Shown in pieces: positions 16,539-24,249 of a stretch of 64,000 nt of DNA. Position numbers and translations under genes: made by a program. The notes under the pieces are model-generated. The model ran no database searches. It worked only from the letters and a program-made list of their open reading frames with translations, and was not told where the DNA came from. Origin of the DNA: Bacteroidetes bacterium UBA1941 (lineage in GTDB: Bacteria > Bacteroidota > Bacteroidia > Chitinophagales > LD1); NCBI GenBank assembly GCA_002336805.1, contig DDEZ01000011.1, forward strand, positions 806,001-870,000, given 5' to 3'. Positions within the stretch are counted from its first letter, which is position 1, and every line of letters begins with the position of its first letter.

Positions 16539-18437
16539 ATGTTACCACAGATCAAGACCTTCGATGAATACCACCAGCAGTATCAGGCCAGTGTAGATGA
16601 CCCTCAGCAGTTTTGGGCCGATGTAGGAGCGCACTTCAGCTGGCAGCGGACATGGGATCGTGTGCTGGACTGGAGCTTTCATGACCCTGCCATCAGATGG
16701 TATGATGGTGCCCAGCTCAATATCACCGAGAACTGCCTCGACCGGCACCTGCCTGCTCGTGCTGACCAGGTGGCCATCATCTGGGAGCCAAATGATCCAA
16801 AGGAGGCTGCACGTCATATCACCTATCGTGAGCTGCACGCGTCAGTTCAGCGTTTCGCCAATGTACTGCTGAATAATGGAGTGCAGAAAGGCGACCGCGT
16901 CTGCATCTACCTGCCCATGATACCGGAGGCTGCGGTGGCCATGCTGGCATGTGCGCGTATCGGTGCGGTACACTCGGTGGTCTTTGCAGGATTTAGCGCC
17001 CAGTCCATATCGGACCGCGTCAATGACTCCGGCTGCAAAGTGATCATCACTGCCGATGGCTTCTATCGCGGTGAGAAGAAATTTGAACTCAAAAACATAG
17101 TAGATGCAGCACTGCAGTCTACGCCTACCATAGAGAGGTGCATCGTATTTGACCATCGCCACCTGCCAGTGAATATGGAGGCAGGCCGTGACCTCTGGTG
17201 GCATGAGGAGTGGGCTAAAGCAGGCCCGGATAATATACCCGCCACAGTAGAGGCCGAGGACCCGCTCTTCATCCTCTATACCTCCGGCTCTACTGGCAAG
17301 CCTAAAGGCGTGCTGCATACTACCGCCGGCTATATGGTCTTTGCCGCCTACACTTTCAAAAATGTTTTTCAATATCAGGAGGGAGAGGTGTTTTGCTGCA
17401 CGGCTGATATCGGCTGGGTCACAGGCCACTCCTATATCGTCTATGGCCCCCTGCTGACTGGTGCCACCACCATCATGTTTGAGGGCGTACCTACCTATCC
17501 GGATCATGGCCGCTTCTGGGAGCTGATAGACAAGCATAAGGTCAATATCTTCTATACCGCGCCTACCGCTATCCGCTCGCTACAGGGATTTGGCGAGGAG
17601 ATATTTGCAGATAAAGATCTCTCCTCCCTGCGTGTGCTCGGCTCTGTAGGCGAGCCGATCAATGAGGAGGCCTGGCACTGGTACCATGATAATGTAGGCA
17701 AAGGCAAATGCCCTATAGTGGATACCTGGTGGCAGACCGAGACCGGCGGCGTCATGATATCACCACTGGCAGGTATCACTCCGCTGAAGCCGGCCTTTGC
17801 CACGCTGCCGCTGCCGGGTGTCGAGCTGCTACTGGTAGATGAGAAGGGCAATGAGATAGAGGGCAACGGTGTAGAGGGCAATCTCTGCATCCGCCATCCA
17901 TGGCCGGGTATGGCGCGCAGTGTGTATGGCGACCATCCGCGATTCAAGCAAACTTATTTCAGTACCTATCCGGGCTTATACTTCACCGGAGATGGCTGCC
18001 GCAGGGATGAGGATGGCTACTACCGCATCACAGGCCGCGTAGATGATGTGATCAATGTATCTGGCCACCGCATAGGTACCGGCGAGCTGGAAGACGCCAT
18101 CAATATGCACGGCGAGGTGATAGAGAGCGCTGTAGTGGCCTACCCGCATGACGTGAAGGGCCAGGCTATCTATGCCTATGTGATATGCGATAAGCATATA
18201 GACAATAAGGACATGCTCTACAAGGACATCCGCGACCACGTGACACAAGTGATAGGAGCCTTTGCACGGCCTGATAAGATACAGATCGTACGCGGTCTAC
18301 CCCGCACCCGTAGCGGCAAGATCATGCGGCGCATCCTGCGCAAGATAGCTGAAGGCGACACGTCAAACCTCGGAGATACCTCTACGCTCATAGACCCATC
18401 TGTAGTAGATGCGATAAAAGCGGAGGCAATACACTAA
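16539..18437 (+). CDS. acsA: Acetyl-CoA synthetase (AMP-forming)
   Basis: A 633-residue ANL-superfamily adenylate-forming enzyme that converts acetate, ATP and CoA to acetyl-CoA. The chosen start gives MLPQIKTFDEYHQQYQ, the typical N-terminus of bacterial Acs, and a normal length. Core motifs are YTSGSTGKPKG (about 247-257), GWVTGHSYIVYGPL, DTWWQTETGG (acetate/AMP pocket with the Acs-specific tryptophan), YFTGDGCRRDEDGYY, and GRVDDVINVSGHRIGTGELE at the hinge. RSGKIMRRILRKIA near the C-terminus holds the catalytic lysine usually regulated by acetylation. The next gene begins 11 nt after the stop and is probably co-transcribed. Confidence 0.97.
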   Translation: MLPQIKTFDEYHQQYQASVDDPQQFWADVGAHFSWQRTWDRVLDWSFHDPAIRWYDGAQLNITENCLDRHLPARADQVAIIWEPNDPKEAARHITYRELHASVQRFANVLLNNGVQKGDRVCIYLPMIPEAAVAMLACARIGAVHSVVFAGFSAQSISDRVNDSGCKVIITADGFYRGEKKFELKNIVDAALQSTPTIERCIVFDHRHLPVNMEAGRDLWWHEEWAKAGPDNIPATVEAEDPLFILYTSGSTGKPKGVLHTTAGYMVFAAYTFKNVFQYQEGEVFCCTADIGWVTGHSYIVYGPLLTGATTIMFEGVPTYPDHGRFWELIDKHKVNIFYTAPTAIRSLQGFGEEIFADKDLSSLRVLGSVGEPINEEAWHWYHDNVGKGKCPIVDTWWQTETGGVMISPLAGITPLKPAFATLPLPGVELLLVDEKGNEIEGNGVEGNLCIRHPWPGMARSVYGDHPRFKQTYFSTYPGLYFTGDGCRRDEDGYYRITGRVDDVINVSGHRIGTGELEDAINMHGEVIESAVVAYPHDVKGQAIYAYVICDKHIDNKDMLYKDIRDHVTQVIGAFARPDKIQIVRGLPRTRSGKIMRRILRKIAEGDTSNLGDTSTLIDPSVVDAIKAEAIH

Positions 18438-18448
18438 ACCTATCGCAA

Positions 18449-18952
18449 ATGGAATTTAAAGTCAAAGTCAGTACTATCTATCCATGCTCTCTTGAGCGCG
18501 CATTCAAAACACCTATGCTCTGCGATATCGCTAAGGTGCATACAGGTTTCCTCGTCATGCCGGCTATCACTCACTGCACAGAGGATGAAAACTGGGGCAA
18601 GCCCGGCTACAGCAAGAGATGCTTTGTAGCCAGGTCGCTCGTATTTGGTGGGGGAGAGGTGTCGAGCGATACAGTACTGGAGCGCATAGAAAACAAATAC
18701 TGGAAGATACAGGTAGCAGATTTCAAGATGGACATGATCGGCTTCACACGGTTCGTAGGAGAGTGGCAGACCACAGAGATCGCCCCCGGTCAGGTGCAGA
18801 TAGACTATACCTATACATTGCACGCTGATACGCCCATCTTCTATCCGCTCAACTGGCTTTTCTCCAGGACCTTCTGGCCGGTCTACATGCGCCGTGTACT
18901 GGAGAATATCCGACAGATGGCCTGTCATGACGAGCCTTATCAATACGCCTGA
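18449..18952 (+). CDS. SRPBCC-like small-molecule-binding protein
   Basis: A 167-residue cytoplasmic protein with the general shape of the START/SRPBCC (polyketide cyclase) fold: an N-terminal strand MEFKVKVSTIYPCSLERAFKT, the beta-rich middle WKIQVADFKMDMIGFTRFVGEW and QVQIDYTYTLHAD, and a long C-terminal helix (WPVYMRRVLENIRQMA). It starts 11 nt after acsA and ends at a terminator, so the two form an operon. An open frame on the opposite strand covers nearly the same bases, but this strand matches the operon direction and has a plausible fold. The ligand is unknown. Confidence 0.75.
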   Translation: MEFKVKVSTIYPCSLERAFKTPMLCDIAKVHTGFLVMPAITHCTEDENWGKPGYSKRCFVARSLVFGGGEVSSDTVLERIENKYWKIQVADFKMDMIGFTRFVGEWQTTEIAPGQVQIDYTYTLHADTPIFYPLNWLFSRTFWPVYMRRVLENIRQMACHDEPYQYA

Positions 18953-18960
18953 ACTTCATC

Positions 18961-18988
18961 AGCCCTGCTCCGGCGGGGCTTTTTGTTT
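18961..18988 (+). terminator. Intrinsic terminator of the acsA operon
   Basis: AGCCCTGC / GCGGGGCT stem with a small TCCG loop, followed by TTTTGTTT. Confidence 0.85.
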
Positions 18989-19003
18989 CTTGTGTGTGTG
19001 TTC

Positions 19004-19048
19004 TGTAACATTTGTACCGATGTGCCGGCAGCAGCTGCACTAGGTTTG
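19004..19048 (+). promoter_or_regulatory. Promoter with Crp/Fnr-like box upstream of the CoA-disulfide-reductase gene
   Basis: The box TGTAACATTTGTACCG is at 19004-19019 and the -7 element TAGGTTTG at 19041-19048, separated by 21 nt. The box centre is about 43 nt upstream of the expected transcription start, a class II activator position. The same box with the same 21-nt spacing occurs before the convergent rhodanese operon (22790-22834). Confidence 0.65.
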
Positions 19049-19069
19049 CAGTCACATTACTATTATCAT

Positions 19070-20758
19070 ATGAAATACATCATCGTAGGTGCCGTAGCTG
19101 GTGGGGCGAGTACCGCAGCCCGTCTGAGGCGTATGGACGAAAAGGCCGAGATCATCATTTTTGAAAAAGGAGACTATATATCCTATGCCAACTGCGGCTT
19201 GCCGTACTATATAGGCGAGGTGATCCAGGAGCGCAATAAACTCTTTGTGCAGACTGCAGCAGCATTCAATGCCCGGTTCAATATAGACGTCCGCGTCCGG
19301 TCTGAAGTGACAGGCATAGACGCTGCGCGCAAAGTGGTGCAGGCCACAGATCTGCTCACAGGGCGGAAGTATGAAGAAAGCTATGACAAACTGGTGCTCT
19401 CCCCGGGGGCAGATCCCGTACGGCCACCACTGCCGGGTATCAACTCGGAGGGCATCTTCACGCTGCGCAATGTGAATGATACAGACTATATCAAAGCCTA
19501 TGTAGACCGGCACAAATCCGGCAGGGCCGTGATAGTAGGAGCCGGATTCATAGGCCTGGAGATGGCAGAGAATCTTCACGCACTGGGCATGGACGTGACG
19601 GTGATAGAGATGATAGGACAGGTGCTGGCCCCACTCGATTATGCCATGGCGGCAAAGGTGCAGAACCACATCCGCTCCAAGGGCGTAAAGCTGAAACTCA
19701 ACACGGCCGTAGCAGGCTTTGAGAAGGTAGATAGTGGCATCAAGGTACTACTAAAAGACCAGGAGGCGATAGATGCCGATGTAGTGATCCTCTCTATAGG
19801 TGTACGGCCTGATACACGCCTGGCTGTGAGTGCGGGACTGAAGCTGGGCACAGCTAAAGGTATTTATGTAAATGAATATCTCCAGACTTCTGATCCTGAT
19901 ATCTACGCCGTAGGAGATGCGATAGAGTTTGCCAATCCATTCACCGGCGTCTCTATGAATACCTATCTCGCCGGCCCTGCCAATAAGCAAGGCCGCATCT
20001 GTGCCAATAACATCGTACTAGGCAATAAAGAAAAATACCACGGCGCGATCAATACTGCCATCGTCAAAGTGTTTGACATGACCACCGGTGTGACCGGCAT
20101 GGCGTCCAAGCACCTGCGCGCTGCTAATATATCGCACCATGTATCTACCACGCACAGCGGCTCTCACGCAGGCTACTATCCTGGCTCGCAGCAGATGACC
20201 ATACAGATCACTTTTGCGCCGGATACAGGCAGGCTGTATGGAGCGCAGGTAGCAGGCTATGATGGTGCAGACAAACGTCTCGATGTACTCGCCTCGCTGA
20301 TCCGCAAAGAAGGCACGATCTACGACCTCATGGAGTTTGAGCATGCCTATGCGCCACCCTACTCATCTGCCAAAGATCCGATCAATATGGCTGGCTTTGT
20401 AGCAGACAATATCCTAAGTGGCAAACACAACGTGATCTACTGGGATCAGGTCAAAGACCTCCCCAAAGGCGCTATGCTGATAGACGTTCGCACACCGGAG
20501 GAATATGGCAAAGGCACAATACCCGGTGCTATCAATATACCTGTAGATACGCTGCGCAGCAGGCTGAGCGAAGTGCCTACAGGCGCAGCTATATATGTCT
20601 TCTGTCAGGTGGGCCTGCGTGGCTATCTGGCGCAGCAGATACTGCTACAGAGTGGCTACAGAGATGTAAAGAATGTCTCCGGCGGCTACAACACATGGAG
20701 CACCTGCACCGTAGAGAGGGCAATAAGTGAGATAATACAAACCGCAGCAGCCATATAG
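19070..20758 (+). CDS. CoA-disulfide reductase/rhodanese fusion (CoADR-RHD)
   Basis: A 562-residue flavoprotein of the pyridine-nucleotide disulfide oxidoreductase family fused to a C-terminal rhodanese domain. The N-terminal FAD site is KYIIVGAVAGGASTAARLRR. The active cysteine is C42 in ISYANCGLPYYIGE, the single-cysteine CoADR signature. A second Rossmann motif (VIVGAGFIGLEMAENL) binds NAD(P)H, and YAVGDAIEF closes the FAD site. The rhodanese part has MLIDVRTPEEY and the catalytic C512 in VFCQVGLRGY. It probably reduces CoA persulfide or polysulfide and transfers sulfane sulfur. The start at 19070 follows the promoter; an earlier in-frame ATG lies upstream of it. It converges on other rhodanese genes. 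Confidence 0.92.
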   Translation: MKYIIVGAVAGGASTAARLRRMDEKAEIIIFEKGDYISYANCGLPYYIGEVIQERNKLFVQTAAAFNARFNIDVRVRSEVTGIDAARKVVQATDLLTGRKYEESYDKLVLSPGADPVRPPLPGINSEGIFTLRNVNDTDYIKAYVDRHKSGRAVIVGAGFIGLEMAENLHALGMDVTVIEMIGQVLAPLDYAMAAKVQNHIRSKGVKLKLNTAVAGFEKVDSGIKVLLKDQEAIDADVVILSIGVRPDTRLAVSAGLKLGTAKGIYVNEYLQTSDPDIYAVGDAIEFANPFTGVSMNTYLAGPANKQGRICANNIVLGNKEKYHGAINTAIVKVFDMTTGVTGMASKHLRAANISHHVSTTHSGSHAGYYPGSQQMTIQITFAPDTGRLYGAQVAGYDGADKRLDVLASLIRKEGTIYDLMEFEHAYAPPYSSAKDPINMAGFVADNILSGKHNVIYWDQVKDLPKGAMLIDVRTPEEYGKGTIPGAINIPVDTLRSRLSEVPTGAAIYVFCQVGLRGYLAQQILLQSGYRDVKNVSGGYNTWSTCTVERAISEIIQTAAAI

Positions 20759-20783
20759 GTTGAGCGCAATATTTCTGGATGGT

Positions 20784-20819
20784 GGCCCTGGCTGTATATA
20801 CGGTCAGGGCCTTCCTTTT
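20784..20819 (+). terminator. Intrinsic terminator of the CoADR-rhodanese gene
   Basis: 7-bp stem GGCCCTG / CAGGGCC followed by TTCCTTTT, on the plus strand. Confidence 0.8.
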
Positions 20820-20830
20820 GCGCTGGCCCC

Positions 20831-20867
20831 AAAAAAAGAAACCCGGTCAGCAAAAGCACACCGGGTT
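20831..20867 (-). terminator. Intrinsic terminator of the minus-strand rhodanese operon
   Basis: 8-bp stem AACCCGGT / ACCGGGTT. Read on the minus strand it is followed by TTCTTTTTTT. Confidence 0.85.
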
Positions 20868-20894
20868 ATTCTAAAAAAAGAAACGTGTTGTCCC

Positions 20895-21611
20895 TTACTG
20901 GAGTTTCTTTATCACCTCTTCCTTGCTGATGTAGCCTTGATTGGTCCAGATGAGTTGCCCACTGCGGTAGAGCTGGAGTACGGGTAGCGCATCTATTTTC
21001 AGGTCGCGGCAGAGTGCCTGATTGTCATCGGCATTGATGCGTATTACTTCCACCTTGTCTTTCATATCGTTCTTTATCTCCATCAGATAGGGTTTCATCT
21101 TCTGGCAGGGAGCGCACCAGTCTGCATAAAAGTCTACCAGCACCAGCTTGTCAGTTTTCAGCAGAGCAGCAAACTGCTCCTGTGTCATGCCCGCAGGTTT
21201 TGCGGCAGCACTGCCTGTCACGAGGGGCAGGTCAGCGGCACGCCACTTCATGATGCCGCCTGTCATCTCATATACTTCTTTGAAGCCTGCCGAGCGCATA
21301 TGCTCTGCTGCGGCACCGCTACGGCCACCGCTCAGACAGTATACTAGCACGGGTTTCGCTTTGTCCAGCCCTGCTATCTGCGCGTCAAAGTCACTGCCAT
21401 TCCAGTCTACGTTCTTCGCTTTGTCCAGGTGTCCCTTGTCAAACTCATCCGGTGTGCGTACATCCAGTAGTGGTGCATCAGGTAGTTGCTTTACCTTGGC
21501 GGCAAAGGCTGTCACATCGAGCTGGCTGCCGCTGCCTGTAGCCTGGCTCTGAGAGCAGCTGGTGAGTAGCATGCCTGCGAGGATCGCGAGAAACCAAAAG
21601 TTCTTAGTCAT
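20895..21611 (-). CDS. Lipoprotein with rhodanese and thioredoxin domains
   Basis: A 238-residue fusion. The lipobox LAGMLLTSC (C19) anchors it to a membrane. Residues about 30-130 are a rhodanese domain (PLLDVRTPDEFDKGH, catalytic C92 in VYCLSGGRSG). Residues about 140-238 are a thioredoxin domain with WCAPC (C166, C169) and ALPVLQLYRSGQ, including the cis-proline segment. The pairing suggests extracytoplasmic sulfane-sulfur transfer coupled to thiol reduction. It is last in the rhodanese cluster, but a strong terminator (21635-21673) lies between it and the gene before it, so it may have its own promoter or be expressed by partial read-through. Confidence 0.9.
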   Translation of the reverse strand: MTKNFWFLAILAGMLLTSCSQSQATGSGSQLDVTAFAAKVKQLPDAPLLDVRTPDEFDKGHLDKAKNVDWNGSDFDAQIAGLDKAKPVLVYCLSGGRSGAAAEHMRSAGFKEVYEMTGGIMKWRAADLPLVTGSAAAKPAGMTQEQFAALLKTDKLVLVDFYADWCAPCQKMKPYLMEIKNDMKDKVEVIRINADDNQALCRDLKIDALPVLQLYRSGQLIWTNQGYISKEEVIKKLQ

Positions 21612-21634
21612 CTTATTCTATGTTTATTGGTAAT

Positions 21635-21673
21635 AAAAAAGCCCACAGTATCCCTCATGTAGATACTGCGGGC
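21635..21673 (-). terminator. Intrinsic terminator inside the rhodanese gene cluster
   Basis: Stem GCCCGCAGTATC / GATACTGTGGGC (one mismatch), followed on the minus strand by TTTTTTATT. It sits between the DUF2892-like gene and the rhodanese-thioredoxin gene. Confidence 0.88.
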
Positions 21674-21690
21674 CATGTCTTGTAGTAGCA

Positions 21691-21957
21691 TCACTGACGG
21701 CCATGTACTTCTTCGTACTCCGCCTCTACGGTCTTGTCCGTATACTGGTCTGGCGTGGAGGAGCCACCTGTGTAGCAGGCACCCGCAGCGCAGCCATAGT
21801 TAAACAGCCCCATAGACCCAAAGTAGGCACCAAAGGCTATCATCATCCACTGCCGCTCACCCACAGCCTGTACCATAAAGATGACGCCCATGATGAGGTA
21901 AAGCGCCCGTACGAAGGTCCACCCCGTAGTGATCCTGCTGAGAAAGGTTGTATTCAT
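21691..21957 (-). CDS. Small membrane protein, DUF2892/YgaP-TM-like
   Basis: An 88-residue protein with two hydrophobic segments (about 18-32, FVRALYLIMGVIFMV, and about 38-54, MMIAFGAYFGSMGLFN), followed by a cysteine pair in NYGCAAGACYTGG. The arrangement matches small membrane proteins that accompany rhodaneses in Bacteroidota and resembles the membrane half of YgaP. It starts 4 nt after the upstream rhodanese stop, so the genes are tightly coupled. A role in moving or presenting sulfane sulfur at the membrane is inferred from context. Confidence 0.75.
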   Translation of the reverse strand: MNTTFLSRITTGWTFVRALYLIMGVIFMVQAVGERQWMMIAFGAYFGSMGLFNYGCAAGACYTGGSSTPDQYTDKTVEAEYEEVHGRQ

Positions 21958-21961
21958 ATGC

Positions 21962-22273
21962 TTAGTTCAGTTTGTTTCTGAGGCTCATCCATCCGCCACC
22001 ATTGTAGGCTTCGTAGCCTGCGCTTTGTAGTATCCCTTTGGCAGAGGCGCTGCGCATGCCAGAGGCACAGCAGGTGATCACCGGCTTGTCCTTCTTGATC
22101 TGCTTCAGCTGGCTCTGCAGGTTATTGAGCGGGATATTCACAGAGCCTTTGATGTGGCCGCCGGCGTATTCACCTTTGGTGCGTACATCTATGATCATTG
22201 CGCCTTTGGTCATTAGTTCTTTGTAGTCTGTATCCGGGCCCAGGCCCAGGAGGTTCTTCAGCATTTGTAGCAT
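21962..22273 (-). CDS. Single-domain rhodanese
   Basis: A 103-residue rhodanese-like protein. MIIDVRTKGEYAGGHIKGS is the conserved N-terminal motif, and the active loop is ITCCASGMRSASA, with two adjacent cysteines. It ends GGWMSLRNKLN. The N-terminal extension MLQMLKNLLGLGPDTDYKEL is short and helical with no signal peptide, so it is cytoplasmic. It is the third gene of the minus-strand rhodanese operon, 26 nt after the previous stop. It probably carries sulfane sulfur from the CoADR-RHD or related thiols. Confidence 0.9.
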   Translation of the reverse strand: MLQMLKNLLGLGPDTDYKELMTKGAMIIDVRTKGEYAGGHIKGSVNIPLNNLQSQLKQIKKDKPVITCCASGMRSASAKGILQSAGYEAYNGGGWMSLRNKLN

Positions 22274-22299
22274 TATACTTCAGTTTTTTTGATGGAAAA

Positions 22300-22545
22300 T
22301 CAATTGTTATTCAGCAGGGCCATCCAGCTACCGCCATTGGTACAATCTATGCCTATACTCTGCAGGTAGCCTGTGGCCTGGCCGCTGCGGCCGCCACTGG
22401 CGCAGCACAGTACGATAGGCTGCGGCATAGCGCGTATCTGGTCTACATGGTCTACCAGCTGGCTCAGTGGTATATTGATACTGCCCTCTACATGGCCGCC
22501 CTGGTACTCTGCGGTGGTCCGCACGTCTATGATCGTCTTTTTCAT
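22300..22545 (-). CDS. Single-domain rhodanese (short)
   Basis: An 81-residue minimal rhodanese: IIDVRTTAEYQGGHVEGS, then the active loop VLCCASGGRSGQATGYL, ending GGSWMALLNNN. It is closely similar in design to the next rhodanese (double cysteine, GGWM/GGSWM ending), which suggests a local duplication. It starts 8 nt after the DUF6132-like gene and is cytoplasmic. Confidence 0.9.
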   Translation of the reverse strand: MKKTIIDVRTTAEYQGGHVEGSINIPLSQLVDHVDQIRAMPQPIVLCCASGGRSGQATGYLQSIGIDCTNGGSWMALLNNN

Positions 22546-22553
22546 GCTTGTAT

Positions 22554-22769
22554 TTATTGTTTTGTTTCTGATTGCTTGTGAGATGGCTCCAGGCTACTGA
22601 GCAGCAGCCCACCCAGCAGTGCGCCATACAGGGTACTGTTCAGTGGCTTTGAGGTGATAGAGCAGGTGCCCGTGGCGCAGCCTACGTAGTGGTAGTACGC
22701 ATAGCCGCCCACAGCGCCCATGAGCACTCCTATGATCTCCAGTCTGTATTTTTTGAGTAGCGCTGTCAC
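22554..22769 (-). CDS. DUF6132-like small membrane protein
   Basis: A 71-residue protein if the GTG at 22769 is used. One hydrophobic helix (IIGVLMGAVGGYAYYHYVG) is followed by CATGTCSITSKPLNS and a second hydrophobic stretch (LYGALLGGLLLSS), matching the small DUF6132 family often linked to rhodaneses. An upstream ATG at 22826 lies inside the regulatory box and before the -7 element, so it cannot be the translation start of a transcript from that promoter. An AGAAGG-like sequence abuts the GTG. It is the first gene of the rhodanese operon. Confidence 0.7.
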   Translation of the reverse strand: MTALLKKYRLEIIGVLMGAVGGYAYYHYVGCATGTCSITSKPLNSTLYGALLGGLLLSSLEPSHKQSETKQ

Positions 22770-22789
22770 CCTTCTGCTGTTTTGCACTG

Positions 22790-22834
22790 CAAAGATGATA
22801 CAGCGCGAAAACCTGGTACGGAACAAATGTTACA
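22790..22834 (-). promoter_or_regulatory. Promoter with Crp/Fnr-like box upstream of the rhodanese operon
   Basis: On the minus strand the box TGTAACATTTGTTCCG (22834 to 22819) is followed after 21 nt by CATCTTTG (22797 to 22790), a one-mismatch -7 element. This copies the architecture at 19004-19048: same 16-bp box apart from one base, same spacing. It suggests one activator for both converging units. Confidence 0.65.
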
Positions 22835-22878
22835 TACCCCCGCTACGGTGCCATAATGTGTGGAAAGAGAAGAGGAGG

Positions 22879-23457
22879 TTATCCCTTCCTCAGGTATTTG
22901 GTCAGGATCACGATGGTCTGGCCATCTACTTTGCCCTCTATCTGCTCGTGATTGTCCGGTACCAGGCGTATGCCTTTTACTACAGTACCCAGCTTGGCGC
23001 TGATGGTGGAGCCTTTCACATCCAGTGTTTTGATCAGTACCACGTTGTCGCCATTCTCCAGCAGGTTGCCGTTGCTATCGCGGTGTAGCTGTACCTGGGT
23101 GCTATTCTCATGGTCGCCGGTGGCTTTGGCCCAGGCCAGGTTCTTGTCATCCAGGTACATCATGTCCAGTGCCTCTGTGGCCCAGCTTTCATTGCGCAGG
23201 CGGTTTAGCATGCGCCAGCTCACTACCTGCACAGCAGGCACCTCGCTCCACATGCTTTCATTCAGGCATTGCCAGTGGGCGCTGTCTGTTTCCTCTTTTT
23301 TATTGAGCTGGCGGCTGCATTTGCCGCATATCAGCAGGGTATCGTCCACAGTGCCGTCAGAGTGTGGTGGCACCTCATAGAGGCTGAGGTCTGTTTCACT
23401 TTTACAAAGCTCGCACTGGCCGCTGCTGCGCTCATGCAGCATCTTTTCTACACTCAT
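22879..23457 (-). CDS. PhnA-family zinc-ribbon protein
   Basis: A 192-residue protein with the two PhnA-family halves. The N-terminal zinc ribbon has CELC (about 16-19) and CGKC (about 45-48) around YEVPPHSDGTVDDTLLIC. The C-terminal SH3-like domain has GDNVVLIKTLDVKGS and ends EGKVDGQTIVILTKYLRKG. Despite the name, members are not shown to degrade phosphonates in general, so the function is uncertain. The gene is upstream of the rhodanese operon on the same strand but lies before that operon's own promoter, so it is a separate unit. A TACCTTCG element at 23476-23483 could be its -7 site. Confidence 0.85.
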   Translation of the reverse strand: MSVEKMLHERSSGQCELCKSETDLSLYEVPPHSDGTVDDTLLICGKCSRQLNKKEETDSAHWQCLNESMWSEVPAVQVVSWRMLNRLRNESWATEALDMMYLDDKNLAWAKATGDHENSTQVQLHRDSNGNLLENGDNVVLIKTLDVKGSTISAKLGTVVKGIRLVPDNHEQIEGKVDGQTIVILTKYLRKG

Positions 23458-23530
23458 GACTATGATTTAAGCCGCCGAAGGTAGCCTTTCCGCCATGCGG
23501 CAAAAACTGATTTTTGTCATAAAATTGCCA

Positions 23531-24124
23531 CTACAGCTTCAGCATGTTGAAGCCTACACTATCAGACTGGCTGCCCAGGTAGTAGACGGTATCGGTATTG
23601 AGCATCGTGCCATGCATCGATACATTATTGTAGGTGAAATGAAAAGCAGCGTCATACTGTATGCCTCCTACACCACTGGCCTTGCGGTCAAAGGAGAAAG
23701 ACTGATAGCCGTTTATGATGCTGTCTTTGGTAGTGTAGCCGCTGATATTCCACTCTACGAGCAGGTCTACAGGAGATACGAGGCCGAGTTTGCTCTGATA
23801 GTCTATGCCTGAGGCGCTCAGTGTGGGCTCTGGCGCTACACCTATGCCACTCGGTGTGCTATAGCTGGTCTGCGTCACTTCGCTGAGGCCAAACTCACAG
23901 TCTACCACCTGCAGCGTCACCTTGTCATATTTCATCACCAGAAACGGTTTGCCGGTCACCGTGCGGCCTGGCTCACCCATGATATTGTACATGTAGTAAG
24001 AGTTTGGTATCGCGCCAGTCCAGTAGGAGTAGCCGTAGGCACCCGTATCGGTATTCTTCTTGCATGAGGTGGTGGTGAGCACTACGAGTAGGGCTGCGAA
24101 TATTACTTTAGATATACGACTCAT
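23531..24124 (-). CDS. Hypothetical lipoprotein
   Basis: A 197-residue lipoprotein: SRISKVIFAALLVVLTTTSC gives a signal peptide with lipobox LTTTSC, followed by KKNTDTG. The mature part is beta-rich with no motif I recognise (SYWTGAIPNSYYMYNI near the start, LVEWNISGYTTKDSIINGY near the middle). A perfect TAnnTTTG element lies just upstream on the minus strand, which supports the start and a single-gene unit. The divergent neighbour is the TesB gene. Confidence 0.75.
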   Translation of the reverse strand: MSRISKVIFAALLVVLTTTSCKKNTDTGAYGYSYWTGAIPNSYYMYNIMGEPGRTVTGKPFLVMKYDKVTLQVVDCEFGLSEVTQTSYSTPSGIGVAPEPTLSASGIDYQSKLGLVSPVDLLVEWNISGYTTKDSIINGYQSFSFDRKASGVGGIQYDAAFHFTYNNVSMHGTMLNTDTVYYLGSQSDSVGFNMLKL

Positions 24125-24142
24125 ATTGTATTTGATCTAAAG

Positions 24143-24150
24143 CAAATATA
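24143..24150 (-). promoter_or_regulatory. -7 element (TATATTTG) of the lipoprotein gene
   Basis: An exact TAnnTTTG match on the minus strand, 18 bp before the start codon at 24124. Confidence 0.55.
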
Positions 24151-24249
24151 AAGATGAGTAGCCTGGCGCCTGATAACGCTCATCAGTCGCTGCGCTGTGC
24201 AGCATCATTGCCGGTTATGGTTTGCCAATTATCAATTACCTTGCACCTC

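Noticed and set aside
18440..18943. 167-codon minus-strand frame over the SRPBCC gene
   Set aside because: Opposite to the acs operon direction, no recognisable domain, and the plus-strand reading has a plausible fold.
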